64,000 nt of DNA from Lachnospiraceae bacterium UBA7202 (GTDB taxonomy: Bacteria; Bacillota; Clostridia; Lachnospirales; Lachnospiraceae). Where the stretch lies: the NCBI GenBank assembly GCA_002490705.1, contig DKUO01000037.1, forward strand, positions 45,333 through 109,332. The letters are read 5' to 3'. The position numbers and the translations under genes are program-made. The notes under the pieces are model-generated. The model had not been told where the DNA came from. It ran no database searches and saw only the letters and a program-made list of their open reading frames with translations. Numbering within the stretch: position 1 is the first letter of the stretch; each line of letters begins with the position of its first letter. Positions 33,626-41,740 of the stretch are shown piece after piece.

Positions 33626-33663
33626 GACTGTAAAACAAGAAGATACTGTTTTGCAGTCTTTTT
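33626..33663 (+). terminator. Terminator after the HD-GYP gene
   Basis: 12-bp stem GACTGTAAAACA/TGTTTTGCAGTC with one T-G pair, 9-nt loop, then five T. Confidence 0.8.
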
Positions 33664-33735
33664 CGCGTATAAGCAGAGTCAGGAGTATTCGGGAACAGGC
33701 TCATGCAATTTTAGAGAGAGGAAGGATAGAAAACT

Positions 33736-34122
33736 ATGGCTATGGATGAGAAGTTTAGACAGCAGTTGGAGGAGAACGGCGCGGATGTGGAAGCTACGTT
33801 GAAGCGGTTTATGGGAAACGACGCGATTTATCTGAAATTTCTGGGAAAGTTCCCTAACGATCCGAATTATGCGAACTTAGGGTCGAATATGGAATCCGGG
33901 AACTTTGAGGAAGCTTATAAGTGTGCGCACGCGCTGAAAGGCGTAGTGGGAAATCTCGGACTCACTCCGATTTTTGACAATGTTTCGGTTTTGGTGGAGG
34001 AGCTTCGAAATAAGACGAATGCAGAGGTGGATGCTGCCGCTGCCGATGAGGAGTGGCAGAAGATCAAAACGGTGTATGAGCAGTTTATTGGGATTATTAA
34101 CGAGAACATTCCGCAACAGTAG
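33736..34122 (+). CDS. Histidine phosphotransfer (Hpt) protein
   Basis: 128 residues, a lone Hpt four-helix bundle. Phosphoacceptor His65 lies in CAHALKGVVGNLGL, matching the HxLKG motif. It should relay phosphate between receivers or from a kinase to response regulators. GGAAGGA is about 9 nt before ATG 33736. The histidine kinase gene starts 14 bp downstream. No kinase-attached receiver is present in the window, so its donor is not obvious. Confidence 0.9.
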   Translation: MAMDEKFRQQLEENGADVEATLKRFMGNDAIYLKFLGKFPNDPNYANLGSNMESGNFEEAYKCAHALKGVVGNLGLTPIFDNVSVLVEELRNKTNAEVDAAAADEEWQKIKTVYEQFIGIINENIPQQ

Positions 34123-34136
34123 AGTGAGAGGATAGC

Positions 34137-35588
34137 ATGGAATTTGAATGGTTAGGTTCCCGGATCGCGGACGAGACGATAGAGCTGGTTCTTGTTTTTA
34201 ACGAGGAAGGCAGCATTCTTTACGGAAACCAGACGGCGGCTGCAAAATTGGAGTACGACAGGGATAAACTGATGAAGTGCAGCATGTCACAGATTTTCAG
34301 GCAGGATTTTCCCAATTCGTCGGACGGGTTTATCACGTTTGTAAAAAAGAGCATGAAAGGCGTCAAGGAGATGACGATGTACAGGAGCAACAACTCCTGT
34401 TTTTCCGTCAATGTCCGTATTTTCCCGGAAGACGGAATGGACGCTTATCTGCTCCTGGCGGAGGATATGTCCGCCCAGAAAAATATGAATATGAGAATCC
34501 GCGAGCTGAAAGAGAAGGAGAGCGAAAACAACCGCGCCAGAAACGAGTTCACGGCGAATGTGACACATGAACTTCGCACCCCGGTTAACGGCATTAAAGG
34601 GCACGTGATGGAGCTGGTGGAGGAGGTTACGGACCCCGGACAGAAAAAGACGCTCGATATTGTCTTAAGCTGTTGCGACAATATGTTGACGATTATCAAC
34701 GATATCCTTGACTTTGCGAAGCTGGAATCCGGCAAATTTGTGATAGATGAAAGACCTTTTGACTTTCAGGAGATGATGGATAAGGTGGTCGCGACCCACA
34801 GCGCAGCGATCAATAAGAAGGAACTCCACATGAGTGTGGATATTGACAAGAAGATCCCGCGGAAACTGATCGGCGATGAGCTTCGTCTGGTTCAGGTCCT
34901 GAACAACCTTCTGTCAAACGCCATCAAATTTACCATGGTTGGCTATGTCAATCTGGTGGTGGGTATGACCAGACGGGTGAACGATGAGGTGGAGCTGTTT
35001 TTCATGGTGCGGGACAGCGGTATCGGTATTTCCCAGAAAGAGCAGGACAGACTTTTTCAGAGTTTCAGTCAGGCGGATGCCTCAATTACCAGACGGTTTG
35101 GCGGAACCGGGCTTGGACTTGCCATCACAAAACAGCTTGTGGAGCTGATGCATGGCGATATACATGTGCAGAGCGAGAAGGGAAAGGGAAGCGCCTTTTC
35201 TTTTTCGGTGAAGTTAAAGAGCGAGCAAGTGCTCGACGATAAGCAGAGTCAGGTCTATGTGAACTGGTCTGAGTATATGAAGGAAGAGAACGGTCAGAAT
35301 GTGGACCGCCTGATGCAGTTCGGCGAGGCTGAGAACTCGGAAGAGTTAAAGAAGCGAATGGATAAGCTGGTGCTGTCGATTGAGATGGGCGCGTGGGACA
35401 AGGCGGAACTTTTGGCGTCTACCTTAAAGGCGTTGATCGAGTCGTCGGGGGACGAAGATCTCAAGCGGCAGGAGCTGCGGATGGAGATGGCGATCCGAAA
35501 AGCAAATTACGAGAAGAGTATGGATATGTACGGGAAATTGAAGGACGCGATCACGGAGCGGGTCGGGGATTTGTGGAAGACAGAGTAG
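34137..35588 (+). CDS. PAS-containing sensor histidine kinase with extra C-terminal helical domain
   Basis: 483 residues, no membrane helix, hence cytosolic. PAS-like domain about 8-115 (VLVFNEEGSILYGNQTAA), HisKA with H144 in VTHELRTPVNGIKGH, HATPase with N box LLSNAIKFT, G1 DSGIGIS and G2 GGTGLGLAI (about 250-372). Residues about 385-483 are a predicted helical domain (RLMQFGEAENSEELKKRMDK, ELLASTLKALIESS) that I do not recognise; it resembles neither receiver nor Hpt. It lies between Hpt and a REC-HD-GYP gene, so it probably phosphorylates those proteins. Confidence 0.92.
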   Translation: MEFEWLGSRIADETIELVLVFNEEGSILYGNQTAAAKLEYDRDKLMKCSMSQIFRQDFPNSSDGFITFVKKSMKGVKEMTMYRSNNSCFSVNVRIFPEDGMDAYLLLAEDMSAQKNMNMRIRELKEKESENNRARNEFTANVTHELRTPVNGIKGHVMELVEEVTDPGQKKTLDIVLSCCDNMLTIINDILDFAKLESGKFVIDERPFDFQEMMDKVVATHSAAINKKELHMSVDIDKKIPRKLIGDELRLVQVLNNLLSNAIKFTMVGYVNLVVGMTRRVNDEVELFFMVRDSGIGISQKEQDRLFQSFSQADASITRRFGGTGLGLAITKQLVELMHGDIHVQSEKGKGSAFSFSVKLKSEQVLDDKQSQVYVNWSEYMKEENGQNVDRLMQFGEAENSEELKKRMDKLVLSIEMGAWDKAELLASTLKALIESSGDEDLKRQELRMEMAIRKANYEKSMDMYGKLKDAITERVGDLWKTE

Positions 35589-35633
35589 CGGGGAATAACG
35601 GAAGGCACTAAACAGTTGTGAGGGAGGGAAGCG

Positions 35634-36692
35634 ATGGAGACAGGAAAGAGTAATAAAAATGCGCCTACTATTCTGATTGTGGACGACATCAGCGTGAATG
35701 TGACAATTCTTGAAAATATCCTCATCCATGAAGGCTATGAGACAATGACTGCGCTGAGCGTGCAGGAGGCTCTCGAGCTGATGAAGCAGACACGCCCTGA
35801 TCTCATTCTCTCGGATTTGTCCATGCCGGAAATAGACGGACTGGAGTTTTGTAGGATGTTAAAGGGCGATCAGGCGACCAGAGATATTCCTTTTATTTTT
35901 ATCACCGTGCTGAATACCAGTAAAGAAAAAGAGGAAGCCTTCACGGCGGGGGCGGTGGATTTTATTCCGAAGCCCTTTGACAATGTGGAGGTTCTCATGC
36001 GGGTGAGCAATCATCTGAGCAGTTATCGTTTGCAGCAGGAAATGTCGGATTACAACCGCATGATGCACAAGCTTGTGGAGGATCAGAAAAACCAGCTGGA
36101 GAGAGAGCATACCAATGTGCTCCGGGCCCTTTCGCGGATTGTGAAGAAGCTGGACCCCGAGGGAGGAAAGCATCGCAGTAATGTGGGATATAACTGTAAC
36201 CTGCTTGCTCAGGGCCTACAGTTCTCGCCGGCCTATGAGAACGAGATTACGGACGAGTTCGTGGAAGTGATCGGCGTTGCGGCCAGACTTCATGATATCG
36301 GAGGTTTTCTTGTGTCGGAGGGGGATGCGGACAAAGAAGATTCGGAGTATATCAAAAAATGCGCCGAAGAGGGAAGCAGTGTGATAGAAGAATTCGGAGC
36401 GGACAGGGAGAGCGGGGGCGCGCTTGAGATGACAAGGCGCATTGCCCAGTGTCATCATGCCCGCTGGGACGGTTCCGGCTATCCGCCGATTCAGGGCAGG
36501 CAGATTCCACTGGAAGCGCGGATTGCGGCGGTAGCCAACGACTTCGACGAAATGACGGCGCCGGGGAAGAACGGAACAGCAATTTCGCTGGAAGAGGGAC
36601 AGAAACGGATCAATGAAAAGAGCGGCGTTTACTATGATCCTGACGTTGTGGAAGTATTTAACAAGCTGTGGAACCGCATGAGAACAAATTGA
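35634..36692 (+). CDS. Second REC-HD-GYP-like response regulator with altered HD motif
   Basis: 352 residues. Receiver about 12-128 (ILIVDDISVNV, ILSDLSMPEIDGLEF), helical linker, then an HD-GYP-like domain. The HD core reads LHDIGGFLVSEGD (H220-D221) where active family members have HDxGK: the lysine is Gly224. The ETGxH segment is replaced by EGGKH, although HHARWDGSGYPP is kept. It may be catalytically weak or a regulatory partner of the intact HD-GYP protein at 32.5 kb. GGAGGGAAGCG precedes ATG 35634; cheR follows 55 bp later. Confidence 0.88.
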   Translation: METGKSNKNAPTILIVDDISVNVTILENILIHEGYETMTALSVQEALELMKQTRPDLILSDLSMPEIDGLEFCRMLKGDQATRDIPFIFITVLNTSKEKEEAFTAGAVDFIPKPFDNVEVLMRVSNHLSSYRLQQEMSDYNRMMHKLVEDQKNQLEREHTNVLRALSRIVKKLDPEGGKHRSNVGYNCNLLAQGLQFSPAYENEITDEFVEVIGVAARLHDIGGFLVSEGDADKEDSEYIKKCAEEGSSVIEEFGADRESGGALEMTRRIAQCHHARWDGSGYPPIQGRQIPLEARIAAVANDFDEMTAPGKNGTAISLEEGQKRINEKSGVYYDPDVVEVFNKLWNRMRTN

Positions 36693-36717
36693 CTTTTATT
36701 TGATTGTATGCTTTAAT
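36689..36717 (+). promoter_or_regulatory. Possible promoter of the chemotaxis genes
   Basis: TTGACT (36689-36694), 17-bp spacer, TTTAAT (36712-36717), about 30 bp before cheR. Overlaps the stop codon of the preceding gene. Confidence 0.4.
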
Positions 36718-36747
36718 AAAAGGTGGTAATGTAGGGAGGCAAAAGAA

Positions 36748-37551
36748 GTGATTACCGACAGCGAATTCCAACGAATAGTTACATATGTAAAGAAGCATTA
36801 CGGCATTGATCTAAGCCAGAAAAGGGTGCTGGTCGGAGGACGGCTCGAGAATTATCTGGCACGTAACGGTTACGCGAATTATAATGAGTTTATGGAGAAG
36901 GTGGAGAAGAACCCGAAAGGGGCTGAATCCACTGATCTTGTTAATATTCTTACTACAAACCATACATACTTCATGAGAGAGAGCGAACACTTCGATTTTA
37001 TGAAAAATGTGGCGCTTCCATGGGCGAAGAATAAAACCATGGGAACGAAAGATCTGAGAGTTTGGTGCGGAGCTTCCTCCACGGGGGAAGAGCCCTATAC
37101 GCTGGCGATGATTATCAATGATTTTTTCGGTATTAACCATTCCGGCTGGGATACCAGACTTCTGGCGACGGATATTTCCCTGAAGGTTTTAAATATTGCG
37201 TCTAAAGGCGTATATTTGAAGGATGATATCGATCCTTTGCCGGTGAACTGGAAAAGGCATTACTTTAAACAGATTAGTCAGGAAGAATTCAGGGTGAAGG
37301 ATGAACTGAAAAAGGAAGTGATCTACAGGCAGTTCAATTTGATGGATCCCATTCCCTTTAAGAAAAAGTTCCATATTGTGTTTTTACGGAATGTGATGAT
37401 TTATTTTCAGGATGACATTAAATATCCGCTTATCGAGAGAATTTATGATCACATGGAGCCGGGCGGTTATCTCTTTATCGGGCTGACGGAGAGGCTGGAC
37501 CGCCAGAAGGTGAAATTTAATTATGTACAGCCATCAATATATAGGAAATAG
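36748..37551 (+). CDS. cheR: Chemotaxis protein methyltransferase
   Basis: 267 residues. Methylates glutamates of chemoreceptors with SAM. N-terminal helical domain about 1-75 (IVTYVKKHYGIDLSQK), then the Rossmann methyltransferase with VWCGASSTGEEPYTLAM (SAM site) and FLRNVMIYFQ. The usual TxFFR reads TYFMR. GTG 36748 follows GGGAGG at good spacing. First gene of cheR-cheB-cheY-cheA-cheW-mcp, with 11-40 bp gaps. Nothing else odd. Confidence 0.94.
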   Translation: MITDSEFQRIVTYVKKHYGIDLSQKRVLVGGRLENYLARNGYANYNEFMEKVEKNPKGAESTDLVNILTTNHTYFMRESEHFDFMKNVALPWAKNKTMGTKDLRVWCGASSTGEEPYTLAMIINDFFGINHSGWDTRLLATDISLKVLNIASKGVYLKDDIDPLPVNWKRHYFKQISQEEFRVKDELKKEVIYRQFNLMDPIPFKKKFHIVFLRNVMIYFQDDIKYPLIERIYDHMEPGGYLFIGLTERLDRQKVKFNYVQPSIYRK

Positions 37552-37562
37552 GAGAGCAGGAC

Positions 37563-38588
37563 ATGAAACCGATTAGAGTATTGGTTGTGGATGATTCCCT
37601 GATGTTCCGCAAGCTGCTGGTGCAGGGATTAAATGCAGACCCGAACATCGAAGTTGTGGCGGATGTGGAGGATGTCTACGCAGCGAGAGATGCAATCCTC
37701 AAGTTTAAACCGGATGTTATGACGCTGGATGTAGAGATGCCGAAGATGAACGGTATCGAGTTTTTGAAGAGACTGATGCCCCAGTATCCGCTTCCGGTGG
37801 TTATGATCAGTTCCTTGAACAATAAAGTGTTTGATGCGCTTGAGGCGGGCGCCGTGGATTTTGTCAATAAACCGTCTAATATGAACAGAGAGCAGCTGAA
37901 TGTTTTCTTAAGTCAGGAGCTGGCGGCCAAGGTAAAGATCGCGTCCACCGCAAAGGTCGGCAGGTTGAAACGGGTGGACACTCCTGCGGTGATGAGCCAT
38001 ATCACGCCGGCGGGCGGCAAGGACCGCATTGTTGCGATCGGCGCTTCCACAGGAGGAACCGAGGCTATTTTTGAAGTAGTCAAGAGATTTAAGAGGGATA
38101 TACCGGGTGTGGTCATTGTGCAGCACATGCCGCCCGGATTTACGAAGATGTATGCTGAACGCTTAAACAATCAGTGTGAGGTAGCCTGCAAGGAAGCCGA
38201 GACTGGCGACCGTGTGATGCAGGGGCAGGTGCTGCTTGCACCGGGAGACCGGCAGATGCGCCTCGTTAAAATGGGGGACGGCTATCAGGTGGAATGCCGG
38301 GGCACAGAGAGAGTGAGCGGGCACTGTCCTTCCGTGGATGTACTGTTTAGCTCAGTTGCGAAAGCCGCAGGTAATAAGGCGGTGGGCGTCATTTTGACAG
38401 GCATGGGCTCTGACGGCGCGAAGGGCCTTCTGGAGATGCGAAATGCCGGCGCGCTGACGGTTGGGCAGGACGAAGCGTCCTGTGTCGTCTACGGCATGCC
38501 GAAAGTTGCTTTTGATATCGGCGCGGTGCAGCAGCAGGCGCCTGTTACCGAGATAGCAGGAAAGGTTTACAACCTGTTGAGCAAATAG
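37563..38588 (+). CDS. cheB: Chemotaxis response regulator / protein-glutamate methylesterase
   Basis: 341 residues. Receiver about 3-122 with DVEMPKMNG, linker, then CheB methylesterase about 155-340. Catalytic triad visible: S162 in GASTGGTEA, H188 in QHMPPGF, D284 in GMGSDGAKG. Removes methyl groups from receptors and deamidates glutamines when phosphorylated by CheA. Gap of 11 bp to cheR. Full length and apparently active. Confidence 0.96.
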   Translation: MKPIRVLVVDDSLMFRKLLVQGLNADPNIEVVADVEDVYAARDAILKFKPDVMTLDVEMPKMNGIEFLKRLMPQYPLPVVMISSLNNKVFDALEAGAVDFVNKPSNMNREQLNVFLSQELAAKVKIASTAKVGRLKRVDTPAVMSHITPAGGKDRIVAIGASTGGTEAIFEVVKRFKRDIPGVVIVQHMPPGFTKMYAERLNNQCEVACKEAETGDRVMQGQVLLAPGDRQMRLVKMGDGYQVECRGTERVSGHCPSVDVLFSSVAKAAGNKAVGVILTGMGSDGAKGLLEMRNAGALTVGQDEASCVVYGMPKVAFDIGAVQQQAPVTEIAGKVYNLLSK

Positions 38589-38628
38589 ATGTGGTTATAA
38601 CATTATAGAGGAAAGGAGCTGAGCGCAT

Positions 38629-39021
38629 ATGAAGATTTTATTGGCTGAAGATGACTTCGCCAGCCGTAAGTTTATGGATAAGCAGCTCTCACGCTACGGC
38701 GAATGCGACGTGATGGTGGATGGCGAAGAGGCTGTGGATGCCTTTATGATGGCGCTGGAGGACGGGGAGCCTTATGATCTGGCATGTCTGGATGTGATGA
38801 TGCCTGTCATGGACGGATATCAGGTGTTGAAGGCGATTCGTGACATAGAAGCGCAGAAGGGCATACCCAAGAGCAAGCGTGTCAAAGTGATCATGACGAC
38901 GGCGCTTAACGACGAACGCAATGTAAAGATGGCGTTTGAGCTTGGATGCGAAGCCTATGCCGGAAAACCGATAGATGTGGAGAAGTTTGAAAAGGTATTG
39001 ACTAAGCTGGGGCTGATTTAG
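38629..39021 (+). CDS. cheY: CheY-like single-domain response regulator
   Basis: 130 residues, one receiver domain: acidic pocket LLAEDDFASRKF, phosphorylatable Asp in CLDVMMPVMDG, conserved Thr in VIMTTALND, and Lys in YAGKPIDVEKF. Position between cheB and cheA supports CheY, the signal carried to the motor or other output. AAGGAGCTGAG precedes ATG 38629. A receiver acting only as phosphate sink is the alternative. Confidence 0.9.
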   Translation: MKILLAEDDFASRKFMDKQLSRYGECDVMVDGEEAVDAFMMALEDGEPYDLACLDVMMPVMDGYQVLKAIRDIEAQKGIPKSKRVKVIMTTALNDERNVKMAFELGCEAYAGKPIDVEKFEKVLTKLGLI

Positions 39022-39046
39022 GAAATCCTTAAGATTAGGAGGAAGT

Positions 39047-41182
39047 ATGGCAGAAGAATTCAACACAGAAAGTATGCTTGACATGTTTTTATACGAGAGC
39101 GGCCAGCTTTTGGAAAAACTGGAAGGCATAATATTGGAAAAACAGGATGCTGATTGCTTCGATGATGCCGATATCAATGAAATTTTCCGTATCATGCACA
39201 CCATCAAAGGTTCCTCAGGCGTTTTGATGTATGAAAACATCACAAAAGTGACCCATAAACTGGAAGATGTGTTTTATTACCTGAGAGAATCTCATCCGGA
39301 CGACGTACCCCACATGGAACTGGTGGAGAAGGTACTTGCCGTATCGGATTTCGTGACGGGTGAGCTGGATAAACTGAAGAACGGCGACACGCCGGACGGT
39401 GATGAAAAGCAGATTGTGGAGGATTTGGATGAGTTTCTCGGCCGCCTGAAAGGTGAGATCAAGAAACAGGGTATTGAGATGCCGCAGGCAAACCGTCATG
39501 TGGAGCCGACGCAATTCTATATCACACCTGTTGCGGGGGATGACAGTCATTTTTATCGGATTTCGATTCATTATCGAAGCGATACACAGATGAGTAATCT
39601 GAGAGCATATTCAGCGACTTATGCATTGAAGGAAGTAGCGGAAGATCTGCTCTACACACCGGACGACATCCTCTCCAATGAGGCCAGCGCCGATGTGATC
39701 GTGGCAGAAGGTTTCCATATGCTGCTACAGACGAAGAGCTCGAAGGAAGAGGTTATCGCTCTGATTGACAGTTCTGAGGCCGAGGAAATTAATTTTGATG
39801 AACTCACTAAGGAGGAATACGGAAACGCCCTCGGAGAGTTTGGCAGAGAGGATGCCTCAGCAACGGCGTCTGCGCCTGCTGCGGCGTCAAAAGACGAGGC
39901 CAAAGACAAAAAGCAGGATGCTCCCAAGCCCGGTGATTATGTGGTTAAGACCAAGGAAGCCGGAAAGGGTAAGACACTGGCGAAGCATCAGCCGAAGCAG
40001 CAGAGCATTATCAGCGTGAATGTGGAGAAGATGGATGCGCTGATGGATTTGATCGGCGAATTGGTGATTGCGGAGGCAGTTGTGCTACAGAATCCGGATT
40101 TGAAGGTGCCGGGACTTGAGCTTTCCAATTTCCAGAAAGCGTCCGGCCAGCTTTCTAAGATTACGACGGAGCTACAGGAAGTCATCATGTCGATGCGTAT
40201 GATGCCGCTTACCAATACATTCCAAAAGATGCGCAGAATTGTCTTCGATGTATCCAGAAAGCTTGGCAAGGACATTGAGCTTGAGGTGATCGGCGAGAAC
40301 ACGGAAGTGGATAAGAATATCATCGAGAATATTACGGACCCGTTGATGCACCTTGTCAGAAATTCTGTGGATCATGGTATTGAAGAGAATGCGGAGGATA
40401 GAACCGCACTCGGAAAGCCCGCGAAAGGTAAGATTACACTGGAGGCCAAGAACGAGGGCGGTAAGGTTTATATCAGCGTTAAGGATGACGGTAAGGGATT
40501 AAATAAAGAAAAATTATATCAGAAGGCTCTGGAGAAGGGAGTCATTGAGAACAAGCCCATAACCGAGTTTACGGAGAAGGAGATATTCCGTTTTATCACG
40601 CTGCCGGGCTTTTCCACCAAGGAGGAGGTTACCGAGTACTCCGGCAGAGGCGTGGGCATGGATGTGGTGGTTAAGAACATCCAGAATATCAGCGGCAGGC
40701 TTGATATTACCAGTGTGGAGTTTGAAGGATCGGAAATGACGTTGGTGATACCGCTTACGCTGGCGATCATCAACGGTATTGTGGTACAGGTAGGCGATTC
40801 TCCGTTTGTGATTGAGACGGCTTCGATCAAAGAGTTTGTGAGAGTGGGAGAGGATTCCCTCATCTACGAACCGAGTGGTGAGGAATACATTGTTCTGCGG
40901 GGCGAATGTTATCCCTTTATCCGTCTGAATCAAAGATACGGTCTGCCTAATTCGGTGGATAAGGTCGAAGAGGGGATCGTTGTTGTGCTGGAACATGAGG
41001 GAAGTCAGGTGTGCGTCCTGATTGACAAGCTGTTACAGGAGCAGGAGATCGTGGTAAAACCGATCCCGTCCTATGTCAAGAAAATTAAGGGCCTTTCCGG
41101 CTGTACGCAGCTGGGAGACGGAAGCATTGCACTGATCCTGGATATTGCCGGACTGCTGATGCATGACGGAGAAAGGAGATAG
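39047..41182 (+). CDS. cheA: Chemotaxis histidine kinase CheA
   Basis: 711 residues. P1 Hpt domain with phosphoacceptor H51 in MHTIKGSSG; P2-like region about 155-265; Ala/Lys-rich linker about 275-320; P3 dimerisation about 325-390; P4 ATPase with LMHLVRNSVDHGIE, VKDDGKGLN and GRGVGMDVV; P5 CheW-like domain about 575-711. It autophosphorylates and passes phosphate to CheY and CheB. AGGAGG precedes ATG 39047; cheW starts 3 bp after its stop. Confidence 0.96.
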   Translation: MAEEFNTESMLDMFLYESGQLLEKLEGIILEKQDADCFDDADINEIFRIMHTIKGSSGVLMYENITKVTHKLEDVFYYLRESHPDDVPHMELVEKVLAVSDFVTGELDKLKNGDTPDGDEKQIVEDLDEFLGRLKGEIKKQGIEMPQANRHVEPTQFYITPVAGDDSHFYRISIHYRSDTQMSNLRAYSATYALKEVAEDLLYTPDDILSNEASADVIVAEGFHMLLQTKSSKEEVIALIDSSEAEEINFDELTKEEYGNALGEFGREDASATASAPAAASKDEAKDKKQDAPKPGDYVVKTKEAGKGKTLAKHQPKQQSIISVNVEKMDALMDLIGELVIAEAVVLQNPDLKVPGLELSNFQKASGQLSKITTELQEVIMSMRMMPLTNTFQKMRRIVFDVSRKLGKDIELEVIGENTEVDKNIIENITDPLMHLVRNSVDHGIEENAEDRTALGKPAKGKITLEAKNEGGKVYISVKDDGKGLNKEKLYQKALEKGVIENKPITEFTEKEIFRFITLPGFSTKEEVTEYSGRGVGMDVVVKNIQNISGRLDITSVEFEGSEMTLVIPLTLAIINGIVVQVGDSPFVIETASIKEFVRVGEDSLIYEPSGEEYIVLRGECYPFIRLNQRYGLPNSVDKVEEGIVVVLEHEGSQVCVLIDKLLQEQEIVVKPIPSYVKKIKGLSGCTQLGDGSIALILDIAGLLMHDGERR

Positions 41183-41185
41183 TAC

Positions 41186-41725
41186 ATGGCGGAAGAATTA
41201 GAAAAGAATGAAGAGACAGACGAGCTGGAAGGGCTTGAAGAGGAAGATTCCCAAAAGGGAAAATTCATGACATTTCAGATCGGGAAAGAGTTCTTCGGTA
41301 TAAGCATCAGTTATGTGAATGAAATCATAGCGATGCAGCCGATCGCGGCAATCCCCGAGGTGGACGATTATATTAAAGGGTTGATCAATCTTCGAGGTAA
41401 GATTATTCCTGTGATCGACGTTCGTGTCAGGTTCAAGATGGAGCCTACAGAATATACAGATAGGACATGTATTATCGTCATTGACGTAAAGTCAACCATG
41501 ATCGGTTTGATCGTAGAGAGGATAGCGGAAGTAGATACGATTGCAGACGAAAGTATCATGCCGCCGCCTTCTCTGGGAAGAAAAGACCATGAACGTAACA
41601 AATATGTATATGGTTTGGCCAGAACAGGAGACTCGGTGAAACTTCTGATCGATCCGGAACGACTGATCAAACAGGAAGACGTAGAGGCAGTTATGGAAGA
41701 CGCCCGTAAGGACGAACAATCATAA
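41186..41725 (+). CDS. cheW: Chemotaxis coupling protein CheW
   Basis: 179 residues: acidic N-terminal tail of ~28 residues (EELEKNEETDELEGLEEED), then a CheW domain (KFMTFQIGKEFFGISISYVNE, YIKGLINLRGKIIPVIDVR). It links receptors to CheA. GGAGAAAGGAG lies before ATG 41186, partly inside cheA. The acidic extension is longer than in most CheW proteins. Confidence 0.95.
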   Translation: MAEELEKNEETDELEGLEEEDSQKGKFMTFQIGKEFFGISISYVNEIIAMQPIAAIPEVDDYIKGLINLRGKIIPVIDVRVRFKMEPTEYTDRTCIIVIDVKSTMIGLIVERIAEVDTIADESIMPPPSLGRKDHERNKYVYGLARTGDSVKLLIDPERLIKQEDVEAVMEDARKDEQS

Positions 41726-41740
41726 AAAGGAGAAATTACC

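Noticed and set aside
13589..33675. TTCGCGTATAAGCA found after hairpins near 13.59 kb and 33.66 kb
   Set aside because: Only two copies with different surroundings; not enough to call a repeat family.
33668..35255. A 15-bp repeat (ATAAGCAGAGTCAGG) near 33.67 kb and 35.24 kb
   Set aside because: One copy is inside the kinase coding region. One or two 15-bp coincidences are expected in 64 kb.
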